Source: CAXBNB01 sp049115735
GTDB taxonomy: Bacteria; Bacteroidota; Bacteroidia; Cytophagales; Cyclobacteriaceae
Assembly: GCA_049115735.1 (NCBI GenBank)
Contig: JAGDZP010000025.1
Coordinates: 9,457 to 73,456, forward strand
Direction of reading: 5' to 3'
DNA: 64,000 bases
Position 1 is the stretch's first letter, and each line of letters begins with the position of its first letter. Under the pieces are notes generated by a model. The model did not search any database. It was not told where the DNA came from and was given only the letters and a program-made list of their open reading frames with translations. Positions 52,143 through 61,308 of this stretch are shown piece after piece. A program made the position numbers and the translations under genes.

Positions 52143-53474
52143 ATGAGCCACATCGTCATTATCGGAAACGGTATTTCAGGGATCACCACAGCGAGGCATG
52201 TCAGGAAAAGGTCTAATGACAGAATCACCGTGATTTCCGGTGAGACTGACCATTTTTTCTCCAGAACAGCCCTGATGTACATATATATGGGGCACATGAA
52301 GTATGAGCATACCAAGCCTTACGAGGATTGGTTTTGGGAGAAAAACCGGATCGAACTGAAAAAGGCATGGGTAAAAACCATTGATACGGATAGCAAAGAG
52401 TTGCAACTAGATGGTGGGGAAAAGTTGGGCTATGATAAACTGGTTTTGGCACTAGGCAGCAGTCCGAATAAATTTGGTTGGCCTGGTCAGGATCTTGAAG
52501 GAGTAACAGGTATGTACAGCTTTCAGGATCTGGAGTATATAGAGGAGAAAACTAAAGGCATACAAAAAGCGGTTATAGTAGGTGGAGGCCTGATAGGAGT
52601 TGAATTGGCTGAAATGCTGCATTCGAGGAAAATCGAGGTATCATTTCTGGTTAGAGAAAAGAGCTTTTGGGATGTCGTATTGCCCCCTGAAGAATCCGCA
52701 ATGATCAATCAGGAAATACTGGATCATCACATTGACCTGCGCTTGTCCACAGAACTTAAAGAGATTGTTTCTGACAAAAATGGTAGGGTGCAATCTGTAA
52801 TTACCAGCGAAGACGAGACCTTTGAGTGCCAATTTGTGGGACTAACTGCAGGGGTTTCTCCAAACATTAGTTTGATAGAGGGTTCGAACATTGAGACAAA
52901 CCGGGGCATTCTGGTCAATGAAAATCTTCAGACGAGCGTTGCGGATGTCTATGCTGTTGGGGACTGTGCGGAGTTCAGAAACCCTCCTGTCGGAAGACGA
53001 CCCATTGAGCAAGTTTGGTACACAGGCAGAATGCAGGGTGAAACTTTGGCCAGAACATTAACGGGCACTGAAACGCCTTACAAACCGGGCATCTGGTTCA
53101 ATTCGGCTAAGTTTTTCAATATCGAATATCAAACTTACGGTACGGTGTTGGCAGAGCTACAGGAAGGCCAATCACAATTCTACTGGGAGGATTTAGGAGG
53201 AAAAAAGTGTCTCAAGATAGTTTATGATGCTGCCACTAAAACAGTGGCTGGAGTCAATAATTTTGGCATCCGTATGCGCCATGAGGTTTGGGAAAAGTGG
53301 CTCAATCAAAAGAAAGATTTGCACTATGTGATGGAGCACCTCGAGGAGGCGAATTTCGATCCGGAGTTTTTCAAGCAGTATGAGAATGAAATCAGGGAAG
53401 AGTACAATATACTATTTCCGGATAAGGCTATAGAGCCAAAGAAGAAGGGCATCTTACAATCAATATTTAACTGA
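52143..53474 (+). CDS. FAD/NAD(P)-dependent oxidoreductase
   Basis: 443 residues of the pyridine nucleotide-disulfide oxidoreductase fold. FAD-binding HIVIIGNGISGITTARHV; NAD-binding AVIVGGGLIGVELAEML; second FAD motif DVYAVGDCAEF. There is no redox CxxC, so it is not a thioredoxin reductase; it resembles ferredoxin-reductase and rubredoxin-reductase-like or nitrite-reductase NirB-like flavoproteins. The C-terminal part (from about 310) is a divergent dimerisation domain. The membrane Fe-S gene follows after 3 bases, so it probably feeds electrons to it. Confidence 0.9.
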   Translation: MSHIVIIGNGISGITTARHVRKRSNDRITVISGETDHFFSRTALMYIYMGHMKYEHTKPYEDWFWEKNRIELKKAWVKTIDTDSKELQLDGGEKLGYDKLVLALGSSPNKFGWPGQDLEGVTGMYSFQDLEYIEEKTKGIQKAVIVGGGLIGVELAEMLHSRKIEVSFLVREKSFWDVVLPPEESAMINQEILDHHIDLRLSTELKEIVSDKNGRVQSVITSEDETFECQFVGLTAGVSPNISLIEGSNIETNRGILVNENLQTSVADVYAVGDCAEFRNPPVGRRPIEQVWYTGRMQGETLARTLTGTETPYKPGIWFNSAKFFNIEYQTYGTVLAELQEGQSQFYWEDLGGKKCLKIVYDAATKTVAGVNNFGIRMRHEVWEKWLNQKKDLHYVMEHLEEANFDPEFFKQYENEIREEYNILFPDKAIEPKKKGILQSIFN

Positions 53475-53477
53475 GAT

Positions 53478-55271
53478 ATGATGCAAATAATACAGAAATC
53501 GGGATTGGTTGTGTTTCTCGCAGGGTTTGGAATTTTCCTGGCCAGTTTTTTCATGGAGTCCTATGTACTTACTGAAGAAATATTAGTTAAACACCTTGGT
53601 GACAAAGAAGATAGTGAACAATTAGCTATAACTCTCGGGCCTAACCTGGGTAAAACGTACACCACTTCCTTTGAATTAGTATACATTTTGGGTCAGGCCT
53701 TTGATGACATAAATAAGAGCCAGATTGCCAGGTATGCTATTTCTGAGGGAAAGGTGGATCATGTAGTATCGAGCTTAACGAAAGCCGGGAATACCTTCCA
53801 AATGGAAGTCGCTACGAAAGCGTTCAACCTTGACAATGAGGCAGAGGATTTTCAAGCCAATGCGTTAAAATCCTATGGAAGTTGGCTGGAAGGGAGAGAG
53901 TTTTCTACTGAGGAAGAATTGAAAGGCTGGATTAGTGGAGTCGTCGATAACATTGTCAAATATGGCATCATCAATGAAAAGGGCTTTGATCAATACAAAA
54001 TTAAAAATCTGAAATATGAGCTCGTCAGGTCTGCCTCTCAGGGACCAATTAGCTCTTCTCCCGGGCTATTCATTTTTTTAACCTACGTGTTGTGCATCAT
54101 CGGAGCGACTATGTATTTGCTGCCAAAGGTGAAACTAGAAGGACAACCCGGCATCAAAAACGATGGAATCTTTCACAGTGCCATGAAGAATAAGGGTTGG
54201 TTGGGTATATTGACCGGAACCTTCCTGATTGTCTTTTACGTTTTCCTCTATTTCTACCCTGAATATATGACGGCCTGGATCATCACGGTTGATCCGGTCA
54301 GTGCTATGCTTAGTGGTAATGAAGCAGGTAGATTTTTCCTCTATGGTTTTATGTACACTTTGACCATTCTTGTGATGGGTGGGCGGATGATGATCAAGTA
54401 CAGGCATAGCAAATACCAGTTGGTCAGGACGGCTTCCGTGATGTTTTTCCAAACAGCCTTTGCCTTCCTAATTCCAGAATTTCTCATCAGGTTGAACCAA
54501 CCTTACTTTGATTTCAAAAACATCTGGCCGCTGGATTACGACTTTTTCTTTGACAATGAATTGAGCACACTCATCAACAATGGGGGACTTGGAATTTTTA
54601 TGTTGGTATGGGGTATTGCACTTGTCATTATTGCTGTACCGGTATTCGTTTACTTCTTTGGAAAAAGGTGGTACTGCTCCTGGGTTTGTGGCTGTGGTGG
54701 CCTGGCCGAAACTTTGGGTGACCCATATCGCCAGCTTTCGGATAAGTCATTGAAGGCCTGGAAAATAGAAAGATATTCCATTCACGGCGTGCTGGCCTTT
54801 GCCATCATTATGACGATAGGAGTGCTTTACACATTCTGGACGGGGCAAGGCAGTCTGCTTGGGATCAGTACTTATGATATCCGATCGGTTTATGGGGCAT
54901 GGATAGGAGCAGGTTTTGCCGGAGTAGTAGGTACTGGGTTTTACCCTATCATGGGTAATCGTGTTTGGTGTAGGTTCGGCTGTCCTTTGGCAGCATACCT
55001 TGGCTTAATTCAGCGTTTCAAATCCAGGTTTAGAATTACTACCAACGGCGGTCAGTGTATCTCCTGTGGTAATTGCTCTACTCACTGTGAAATGGGTATC
55101 GATGTGCGCTGGTATGCACAGAGAGGTCAAAATATTGTTCGATCATCATGTGTAGGCTGTGGAGTTTGTTCTGCCGTCTGCCCCAGGGGTGTCCTCAATC
55201 TTGAAAACCGAGATGAAGAAGGCCGCTTGGGAGATGCAGTGTTGATTGGCAATGATGGGGTAGTGCAATAA
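53478..55271 (+). CDS. Polytopic membrane 4Fe-4S protein (NosR/RdhC-like)
   Basis: 597 residues. TM1 at the N-terminus, a periplasmic helical domain (about 30-190), then about seven more membrane segments. CSWVCGCGGLAETLGDP and RVWCRFGCPLAAYLG are the paired Cys motifs of NosR/NapH/RdhC-type proteins. Two ferredoxin motifs follow near 525 and 559: CISCGNCSTHCEMG and CVGCGVCSAVCPRG, giving two 4Fe-4S clusters. I see no FMN-binding threonine motif. It probably passes electrons across the membrane together with the flavoprotein encoded just upstream. The partner and acceptor are unknown. Confidence 0.87.
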   Translation: MMQIIQKSGLVVFLAGFGIFLASFFMESYVLTEEILVKHLGDKEDSEQLAITLGPNLGKTYTTSFELVYILGQAFDDINKSQIARYAISEGKVDHVVSSLTKAGNTFQMEVATKAFNLDNEAEDFQANALKSYGSWLEGREFSTEEELKGWISGVVDNIVKYGIINEKGFDQYKIKNLKYELVRSASQGPISSSPGLFIFLTYVLCIIGATMYLLPKVKLEGQPGIKNDGIFHSAMKNKGWLGILTGTFLIVFYVFLYFYPEYMTAWIITVDPVSAMLSGNEAGRFFLYGFMYTLTILVMGGRMMIKYRHSKYQLVRTASVMFFQTAFAFLIPEFLIRLNQPYFDFKNIWPLDYDFFFDNELSTLINNGGLGIFMLVWGIALVIIAVPVFVYFFGKRWYCSWVCGCGGLAETLGDPYRQLSDKSLKAWKIERYSIHGVLAFAIIMTIGVLYTFWTGQGSLLGISTYDIRSVYGAWIGAGFAGVVGTGFYPIMGNRVWCRFGCPLAAYLGLIQRFKSRFRITTNGGQCISCGNCSTHCEMGIDVRWYAQRGQNIVRSSCVGCGVCSAVCPRGVLNLENRDEEGRLGDAVLIGNDGVVQ

Positions 55272-55461
55272 TCACCTTTCTGGTTTTTTTATTAATCTGA
55301 AAGGTTATTAGTTGTCGTCATTCCTACCAAAGCAGGGATCTCAAACGGTTACACCTTCCTCTTATGAATGAGGCAATTACCGATTCACTGACCCTTGTGT
55401 GTGGTTGGCAACATGATTATTTATTCACTAACTTACAAGACCGCCAAACAACCCAATCACC

Positions 55462-55680
55462 ATGAAAGCCCTCCGTCTAACCTTTATAGCCCTTTTTACA
55501 CTCGCAATTATATCCTGTGGAGAAGATGAAGAAGATAAAAAATGCCTGACCTGCGAAGGAGGGGATACGTTGTGTGAAGGAGATACTGATCCCGATACTG
55601 GAGAAAAAGTAGAGCTATTTCATTTGGAGTTGGCCAAATCCCTGGCAGAGGGTTTTGGGGCTGATTGTACGCTGAAGTAA
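55462..55680 (+). CDS. Small Cys-containing lipoprotein
   Basis: 72 residues. Signal with Cys19 lipobox (LAIISCGEDEED). The mature part of 53 residues has Cys in CLTCEGG and two more single Cys, and ends FGADCTLK. The CxxC pair suggests a metal or redox site. It lies 190 bases after the Fe-S gene and 146 before the heme-protein gene, on the same strand. I recognise no family. Confidence 0.65.
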   Translation: MKALRLTFIALFTLAIISCGEDEEDKKCLTCEGGDTLCEGDTDPDTGEKVELFHLELAKSLAEGFGADCTLK

Positions 55681-55826
55681 ACGAAACCACATTCAGAGGA
55701 CTTGTTTTGTGGAAGTGCACGGATTCTTCGTTCAAATCAAATTTATTTCTCAGTTCATATTTTTATATTGTGGGTTGGTTTGACAGACATGTCATTCCGT
55801 TATACTGTTCAACTATATACTAAACT

Positions 55827-58800
55827 ATGAACCGATCACAACTCGCTACCTTTAGCTTTGCTTTCTTTGTTGCACTTTTTTCGTGCACCAATTCCGAAAA
55901 CGAAAAACCAAAAGTAGATTATGCTACTTTGACCGATGAGCAGAAAAGAAAGCCGGAAAATGCCATTCACGGCCTGGAGTCTCATCCTGAACTTGAAGTA
56001 TCCTTATTTGCTTCAGAACCTCTTCTCGTTAACCCAACCAATATCGATATTGATGCAAAAGGAAGGGTTTGGGCTACCGAGGGTTTCAACTACAGAATTC
56101 AGATTCATACCAAAAATCCTGTAAAAGAAAAAGGTGACAGAATAGTCATACTAGAAGACGAAGATGGCGATGGCAAGGCCGATACCTCGAAAGTGTTTTA
56201 TCAGGGTACTGACATCAATTCAGCGTTGGGTATTGCTGTTTTTGGCAATGAGGTGATTGTGTCATGCAGTCCGCTGGTGATGCACCTGACAGATACTGAT
56301 GGGGATGACAAAGCTGATAAGAAGGAAATTCTTTTCACTGGCATAGGTGGGGAGCAGCATGACCATGGGGTGCACGCCTTTGTTTTTGGCCCTGATGGTA
56401 AATTGTATTTCAATTTTGGAAACTCCGGCACGCAGCTACTGGATAAAGATGGAAATCCAATTAAGGATAAGAACGGAGCTGTAATCGACAACTCTGGTAA
56501 TCCTTTCCGCCAAGGCATGATATTCAGATGCGATCGTGATGGCAGCAACATCGAGGTGTTGGGTCATAACTTCAGAAACAACTACGAAGTGGCGGTTGAC
56601 TCTTACGGTACCCTTTGGCAGTCTGACAATGACGATGATGGTAACAGAGGTGTTAGGATCAACTATGTGATGGAATATGGAAACTATGGCTATACGGATG
56701 AGATGAGCGGGGCGGGCTGGAGAAGCCGAAGAACTGGTATGCACGATAGCATTCCAATCAGGCATTGGCATCAAAATGATCCTGGTTCGGTTCCAAACTT
56801 GTTACAGACCGGCTCAGGTTCACCGACCGGAATGATCGTCTATGAAGGCAAGCTTTTGCCAAAGGAGTTTGTCGGTGAGATGATTCATTGTGAACCCGGT
56901 CATAATGTGGTGAGGAGCTATCCTGTACAAAATGATGGAGCAGGCTACAGCGCCAGCATTACGAACATTATTAAAAGTGTTCACGATCAGTGGTTCCGGC
57001 CATCTGACGTGTGTGTTGCACCGGACGGTTCGCTGATGGTGGCAGATTGGTACGATCCCGGTGTTGGTGGGCATGGTGTTGGTGATTTAAAACAGGGAAG
57101 GATATTTCGAATTGCTCCGAAGAATACAGATTATAAAATCAAATCTCCTGAAATCAATTTAGCAGAGGAAGCAGCAGAAGCATTGAAAAGTCCAAGTATG
57201 TCCATTCGCTATCTGGCTTGGATGAAACTAAACGAACTGGGCAAGTCGGCAGAAGAAGCGTTGAAAACATTGTGGAATTCTGACAATCAAATTTTCAGGG
57301 CAAGGGCACTTTGGCTGCTGGCAGCAATTGATGCTGGCTACATAGATGAGGCCATCAAAGATGAAAATCCGGATATAAGAATTACTGGTATTCGCACCAG
57401 TCGAAATATGAATGGCGATAACAAAGCAATCCTTAAGCAACTAGTACAGGATGAAAGTGCTCAGGTAAGAAGGGAAATAGCCATAGCCCTTAGGAATGAC
57501 AACTCTGCTGAAGCCGAAGATATATGGGTTGACCTGGCAGTACAACACGATGGAAAAGATCGATGGTATTTGGAGGCATTGGGTATAGGTGCTCAAAATA
57601 AATCCGAAAACCTCTACAAAAAATGGTTGGCTAAAGTAGGAGACAAGTGGGATTCACCGGCTGGAAGGGATATCATCTGGCGAAGCAGGGCCGACCAGGC
57701 ACTTACTCAACTTGCTGATATTATCAGCAACCAGGATGACGTCTGGGAAAACCGTTTGAGGTACTTTAGGGCGTTCGACTTCCATTCCAGCTATGCTTCC
57801 AATGCGGCATTATTGGCGCTCTTAAAGAAAGATATTCCTAACAAAGATTTGGTGGTGTTGACTTCCTTATCTCATTTTTCGAAGGACTTTGTAGAAAGTA
57901 ATGCAGAGATAAAAAGTAATCTAAAAGAATCACTGGCGAAGTTTAGGGCGACCCAAAAATATTTCGAGCTCGTGCAAAGATTCGAAATTGAAAATGAATT
58001 TGACAATGTTCTACAAATAGCCCTTGACAGTACCGATAATGGCACAGGTGTAGAAGCCATAAGACTATTGATGGAAATGAAGAAGCAGGATTTTGTGGTC
58101 TCTAGCCTCAACCAGTCAAACGCAAAAAGTATCATCGGAGCAATAGGCAAAATACCTGGTTGGAGACCAGCGTCTTTCTTGAGGGAGATCTATTACAGCT
58201 TCGAAGGTGATGTTGATATACAAAGATATATTGTCGAGGCATTATCAAACAGTCGGGCAGGCCAAAGGAATTTAATTGGGATTATTGAGAAGGGTGATTT
58301 AGCTATCGAAATGGAATCACTTGCCATTGATATTTTCCTGGCATCTGGACATGAAGATTTAAGGAAAAAAGCAGCAGGATTACTTGAGAGTCCCGAGATT
58401 TCCGAAGGAAAAAAATTCCCTCCAATAGCACAATTGATGAAGTTGGACGGTGATACTTCCAACGGAGAAAAGGTATTTGAAAGAAGTTGTGCTATGTGCC
58501 ACCTGGTCAATGGAAAAGGAGTTGACTTTGGCCCGAAACTTTCGGAGATAGGAAGCAAACTGGCGCGAAGTGCTATGTACAAAGCGATATTGGATCCTGC
58601 TGAGGCCGTGAGCTTTGGTTATGAGGGCTATGACATCAAGATGAAGGACGGATCGGAAGTTCGTGGCTACATTTCCAGTGATACTGAAAACTACATTGAG
58701 TTGACCATGGTGGGCGGAATGTCCAATCGTTATCAGAAAGATGAAATCGAATCCATAACCGAAATAGAAGGCTCATTGATGACGAATATGGCTGTAGCCA

Positions 58801-58853
58801 TGGAACAGCAGGAGTTGGTGGACTTAGTTTCTTATCTGGAAGGGTTGAAATAA
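55827..58853 (+). CDS. PVC-type heme-binding CxxCH lipoprotein (membrane-bound dehydrogenase domain)
   Basis: 1008 residues. Lipoprotein signal (FSFAFFVALFSCTN, Cys20). N-terminal beta-propeller of the membrane-bound dehydrogenase type (about 60-430), with DPTNIDIDAKGRVWATEGF-like and VCVAPDGSLMVADWYDPG motifs. A HEAT-repeat region follows (about 440-850). The C-terminal cytochrome c domain has C888-A-M-C-H892 and ends with the GYISSDTENYIELTMVGG region. The propeller is thought to oxidise a sugar or alcohol; the acceptor is unknown. It is the largest gene of this part and might receive or deliver electrons to a membrane chain. Confidence 0.92.
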   Translation: MNRSQLATFSFAFFVALFSCTNSENEKPKVDYATLTDEQKRKPENAIHGLESHPELEVSLFASEPLLVNPTNIDIDAKGRVWATEGFNYRIQIHTKNPVKEKGDRIVILEDEDGDGKADTSKVFYQGTDINSALGIAVFGNEVIVSCSPLVMHLTDTDGDDKADKKEILFTGIGGEQHDHGVHAFVFGPDGKLYFNFGNSGTQLLDKDGNPIKDKNGAVIDNSGNPFRQGMIFRCDRDGSNIEVLGHNFRNNYEVAVDSYGTLWQSDNDDDGNRGVRINYVMEYGNYGYTDEMSGAGWRSRRTGMHDSIPIRHWHQNDPGSVPNLLQTGSGSPTGMIVYEGKLLPKEFVGEMIHCEPGHNVVRSYPVQNDGAGYSASITNIIKSVHDQWFRPSDVCVAPDGSLMVADWYDPGVGGHGVGDLKQGRIFRIAPKNTDYKIKSPEINLAEEAAEALKSPSMSIRYLAWMKLNELGKSAEEALKTLWNSDNQIFRARALWLLAAIDAGYIDEAIKDENPDIRITGIRTSRNMNGDNKAILKQLVQDESAQVRREIAIALRNDNSAEAEDIWVDLAVQHDGKDRWYLEALGIGAQNKSENLYKKWLAKVGDKWDSPAGRDIIWRSRADQALTQLADIISNQDDVWENRLRYFRAFDFHSSYASNAALLALLKKDIPNKDLVVLTSLSHFSKDFVESNAEIKSNLKESLAKFRATQKYFELVQRFEIENEFDNVLQIALDSTDNGTGVEAIRLLMEMKKQDFVVSSLNQSNAKSIIGAIGKIPGWRPASFLREIYYSFEGDVDIQRYIVEALSNSRAGQRNLIGIIEKGDLAIEMESLAIDIFLASGHEDLRKKAAGLLESPEISEGKKFPPIAQLMKLDGDTSNGEKVFERSCAMCHLVNGKGVDFGPKLSEIGSKLARSAMYKAILDPAEAVSFGYEGYDIKMKDGSEVRGYISSDTENYIELTMVGGMSNRYQKDEIESITEIEGSLMTNMAVAMEQQELVDLVSYLEGLK

Positions 58854-58904
58854 AACTGTCTGCCAGATTACAATATCATCTTCGGATTCCAACCATTTTC
58901 CAAA

Positions 58905-58940
58905 AAGATGTTTCTATTGATTAGGAATCAAAAACATCTT
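58905..58940. promoter_or_regulatory. Inverted repeat just before the lipoprotein start
   Basis: AAGATGTTT (58905-58913) and AAACATCTT (58932-58940), 9-base arms with an 18-base spacer, ending 4 bases before the next ATG. A hairpin here could hide the translation start. Confidence 0.35.
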
Positions 58941-58944
58941 AAAC

Positions 58945-59694
58945 ATGAAAAAGGTAATCATTTTTATTTCTGTCTTATTTGCTGCGGCATGCAGCGATGA
59001 CAGTCCGGAGTTGTTGTCTGAGGGGTTGAAAAATGACCCTTCGAAGTTTGATCAGATAATAGTAGGTGATGGAGGGGGCGATCCCTTTGCCATTCATTCT
59101 ATCCGCAGATTGTCAGATGCTCTTGAAGTCACCGTAGGTTATGCGGGCGGTTGTGAAGATCATGAGTTTCAGCTGATCTGGAATGGGCAGGTCGAAACAG
59201 ATAACAATACCAAACTTGTTGCAGTTGCGCTACACCACAATGCCAATCAAGACATGTGCGAGGCATACATCAAGAGAACCTTGACATTCGACTTACAGCG
59301 CGAATTAGGAACTCTGTCAAATGTCAATGTTTTCGACTTACAGCTTTTCCACGCCTACAACAAGGAAGAGTACTTCATGGCAGACAATGCCAAATCTATT
59401 GTCCAGGGTACAGAGTGTAACCTCACGGTATCTTTTGAAGAAGTGATTTGTGGTGATGGTTTTTTTGGCAATCGATGGTTCAAATCGGATAATGCCAGCT
59501 TGATTGATGGTGAGGATTTTTTCTACTTTCAGCCCGTGGATTATGATTTGGATGATGTGCCTACTTTGGGCAGCTACAGACTTGGTGTGCGTGTGGTTAA
59601 AGAATACACCCCCGATCCCGATAATGCCATTTGCGCAGCTTACCCGGGGTACTCAATTCCCGTGAAGATTACTTGTCTTGAAAAAATAGAGTGA
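58945..59694 (+). CDS. Hypothetical lipoprotein
   Basis: 249 residues. Signal MKKVIIFISVLFAAACSDD, Cys16. The mature part has a beta-rich first half (LEVTVGYAGGCEDHEFQLIW, LHHNANQDMCEAYIKRTLTF) of a kind seen in Bacteroidota lipoproteins, and a second half with FEEVICGDGFFGNRW and Cys near the end. No known domain. Several Cys may form disulfides. It is 91 bases after the heme protein gene, behind an inverted repeat. Confidence 0.75.
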   Translation: MKKVIIFISVLFAAACSDDSPELLSEGLKNDPSKFDQIIVGDGGGDPFAIHSIRRLSDALEVTVGYAGGCEDHEFQLIWNGQVETDNNTKLVAVALHHNANQDMCEAYIKRTLTFDLQRELGTLSNVNVFDLQLFHAYNKEEYFMADNAKSIVQGTECNLTVSFEEVICGDGFFGNRWFKSDNASLIDGEDFFYFQPVDYDLDDVPTLGSYRLGVRVVKEYTPDPDNAICAAYPGYSIPVKITCLEKIE

Positions 59695-59723
59695 CTATTG
59701 GGTTAATAAATTAGACGATGAAG

Positions 59724-59756
59724 AAGCACTTTCGGGAAATTGGAAGTGTTTTTTTC
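59724..59756 (+). terminator. Possible terminator before the carbohydrate cluster
   Basis: 8-bp stem AAGCACTT / AAGTGTTT with a G-U pair and a 12-base loop, followed by T run; 29 bases after the lipoprotein stop. Confidence 0.55.
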
Positions 59757-59913
59757 TGTCCAAATAATCCACATGGTTGATCATTATGGTTCTGTTAAGA
59801 GCCGACTTGCTCTATTGTCCCAAATAATTCTCCAAGCACCTGATTTTGAGCGGAAATGACTACTTTTAAGAAGTACCATACCTGCACAAGTTCGCCCTAA
59901 GATCACAATATGT

Positions 59914-61299
59914 ATGTTTAAAAAATATGGAATCATTGTCTTCACTCTTATCTCTCTGGCACTGGTAACCTGTAATCCAGAAAAGAAGAAGGAACCAGTT
60001 GTTGAATCGAACGAAATTCAGGTGGCGGAGGTCATGTTAGTCGATTCGGTGGTCGCAGATTTTCCAGTGGGATTCCAATTCCTTTTCCAGGAAGGTCGCC
60101 ATTACGCAAGCTATTATAATAAATCCCGTGAGCTTACTGTGGCATCAAGGAAAGTCACTGAAGACAAATGGCAGTACAAAATTCTACCGACAAAGGTTGG
60201 ATGGGATAGCCACAATCGCATCACAATGACAATGGATGGTGACAATTGCCTGCATGTGAGTGGAAATATGCATAACGATTCGCTCATATATTTCAAGACA
60301 GAAAGACCACATGATGTTTCCTCTTTCGAAAGGGTATTTCCACAGGTAGCGCTAGAAGATGAACTGAGCAGCACCTATCCGGGCTTTATTAAAAACTCGG
60401 AAGGTGCCTTGATATTCTCCTATCGCAAAGGAGGCAGTGGCAATGGAATAACTATCTCAAACATCTATGATGAGGAGTCCAAAACCTTTAGCCGCTTAAC
60501 AGACGCACCACTTTTTGACGGGTTGAATCAAATGAGTGCTTATGCCAGAGGGCCAAGTTTGGGACCAGATAAAATGTTCCACATCATTTGGTACTGGCGA
60601 GATACACCAGGTTGCGAGACCAACCATGACTTGTCTTATGCCAGAAGCAAAGACTTGATTAATTGGGAAACCCTGGACGGTACCAAGATGGAATTACCGA
60701 TTACACCTGAGTCTTCACAATTCACTGCTGACCCAGTTCCGGCAAAAAGTGGGGCCATCAACGGTGGAGCTACACATTTCTTTAATTCAGACAATAAGCC
60801 TTTGATTGCTCATATGAAGTATGACGAAGCGGGAATGAGTCAAATATATTTAGCCCATGATGTGAATGGAAAGTGGGTGTCCGACCAGGTGTCAGACTGG
60901 GACTATCGTTGGAATTTTTCTGGTCCAGGTTCCATGACTTTCAAGATCAGGCTAGGTCGCTGTAATGTTAATGAGGAAGATAAAATTGTGATCCCCTATA
61001 CTCACGTGAAATATGGAAATGGAGAACTGATTGCTGACAACAGCAGCTTCACACTGATTGAAGATAGACGCGTAGACAAATCAAAAGAGAGTGATTACCC
61101 CGCTGACCTGATGGTTCCTACTTCAGGAATCGATAGTGTTTCTGTAAGGTGGCTACAAGCCAGAGGATCAAAAGCGAATAATGGTGAATACTATGCTCTG
61201 CGCTGGGAGACCATGGGCAAAAGGAGATTCTACAAACCAAGAGCTATTCCCGTAAAACCATCTGCACTCACTCTATACAAATTTTCAAAAAAGAAATAA
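59914..61299 (+). CDS. BNR-4 repeat lipoprotein (possible polysaccharide lyase or hydrolase)
   Basis: 461 residues. Lipoprotein signal (ISLALVTCNPEKK). The body is a seven-bladed propeller of the BNR_4 family: GWDSHNRITMTMDGDNCLHVSG, then SSTYPGFIKNSEGALIFSYRKG and SAYARGPSLGPDKMFHIIWYWR. BNR_4 members include polysaccharide lyases of ulvan- and rhamnogalacturonan-like substrates. Whether it cuts, or only binds, is not shown. The first of three close-packed genes (9-base and 3-base gaps). Confidence 0.85.
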   Translation: MFKKYGIIVFTLISLALVTCNPEKKKEPVVESNEIQVAEVMLVDSVVADFPVGFQFLFQEGRHYASYYNKSRELTVASRKVTEDKWQYKILPTKVGWDSHNRITMTMDGDNCLHVSGNMHNDSLIYFKTERPHDVSSFERVFPQVALEDELSSTYPGFIKNSEGALIFSYRKGGSGNGITISNIYDEESKTFSRLTDAPLFDGLNQMSAYARGPSLGPDKMFHIIWYWRDTPGCETNHDLSYARSKDLINWETLDGTKMELPITPESSQFTADPVPAKSGAINGGATHFFNSDNKPLIAHMKYDEAGMSQIYLAHDVNGKWVSDQVSDWDYRWNFSGPGSMTFKIRLGRCNVNEEDKIVIPYTHVKYGNGELIADNSSFTLIEDRRVDKSKESDYPADLMVPTSGIDSVSVRWLQARGSKANNGEYYALRWETMGKRRFYKPRAIPVKPSALTLYKFSKKK

Positions 61300-61308
61300 A
61301 CAACTATA

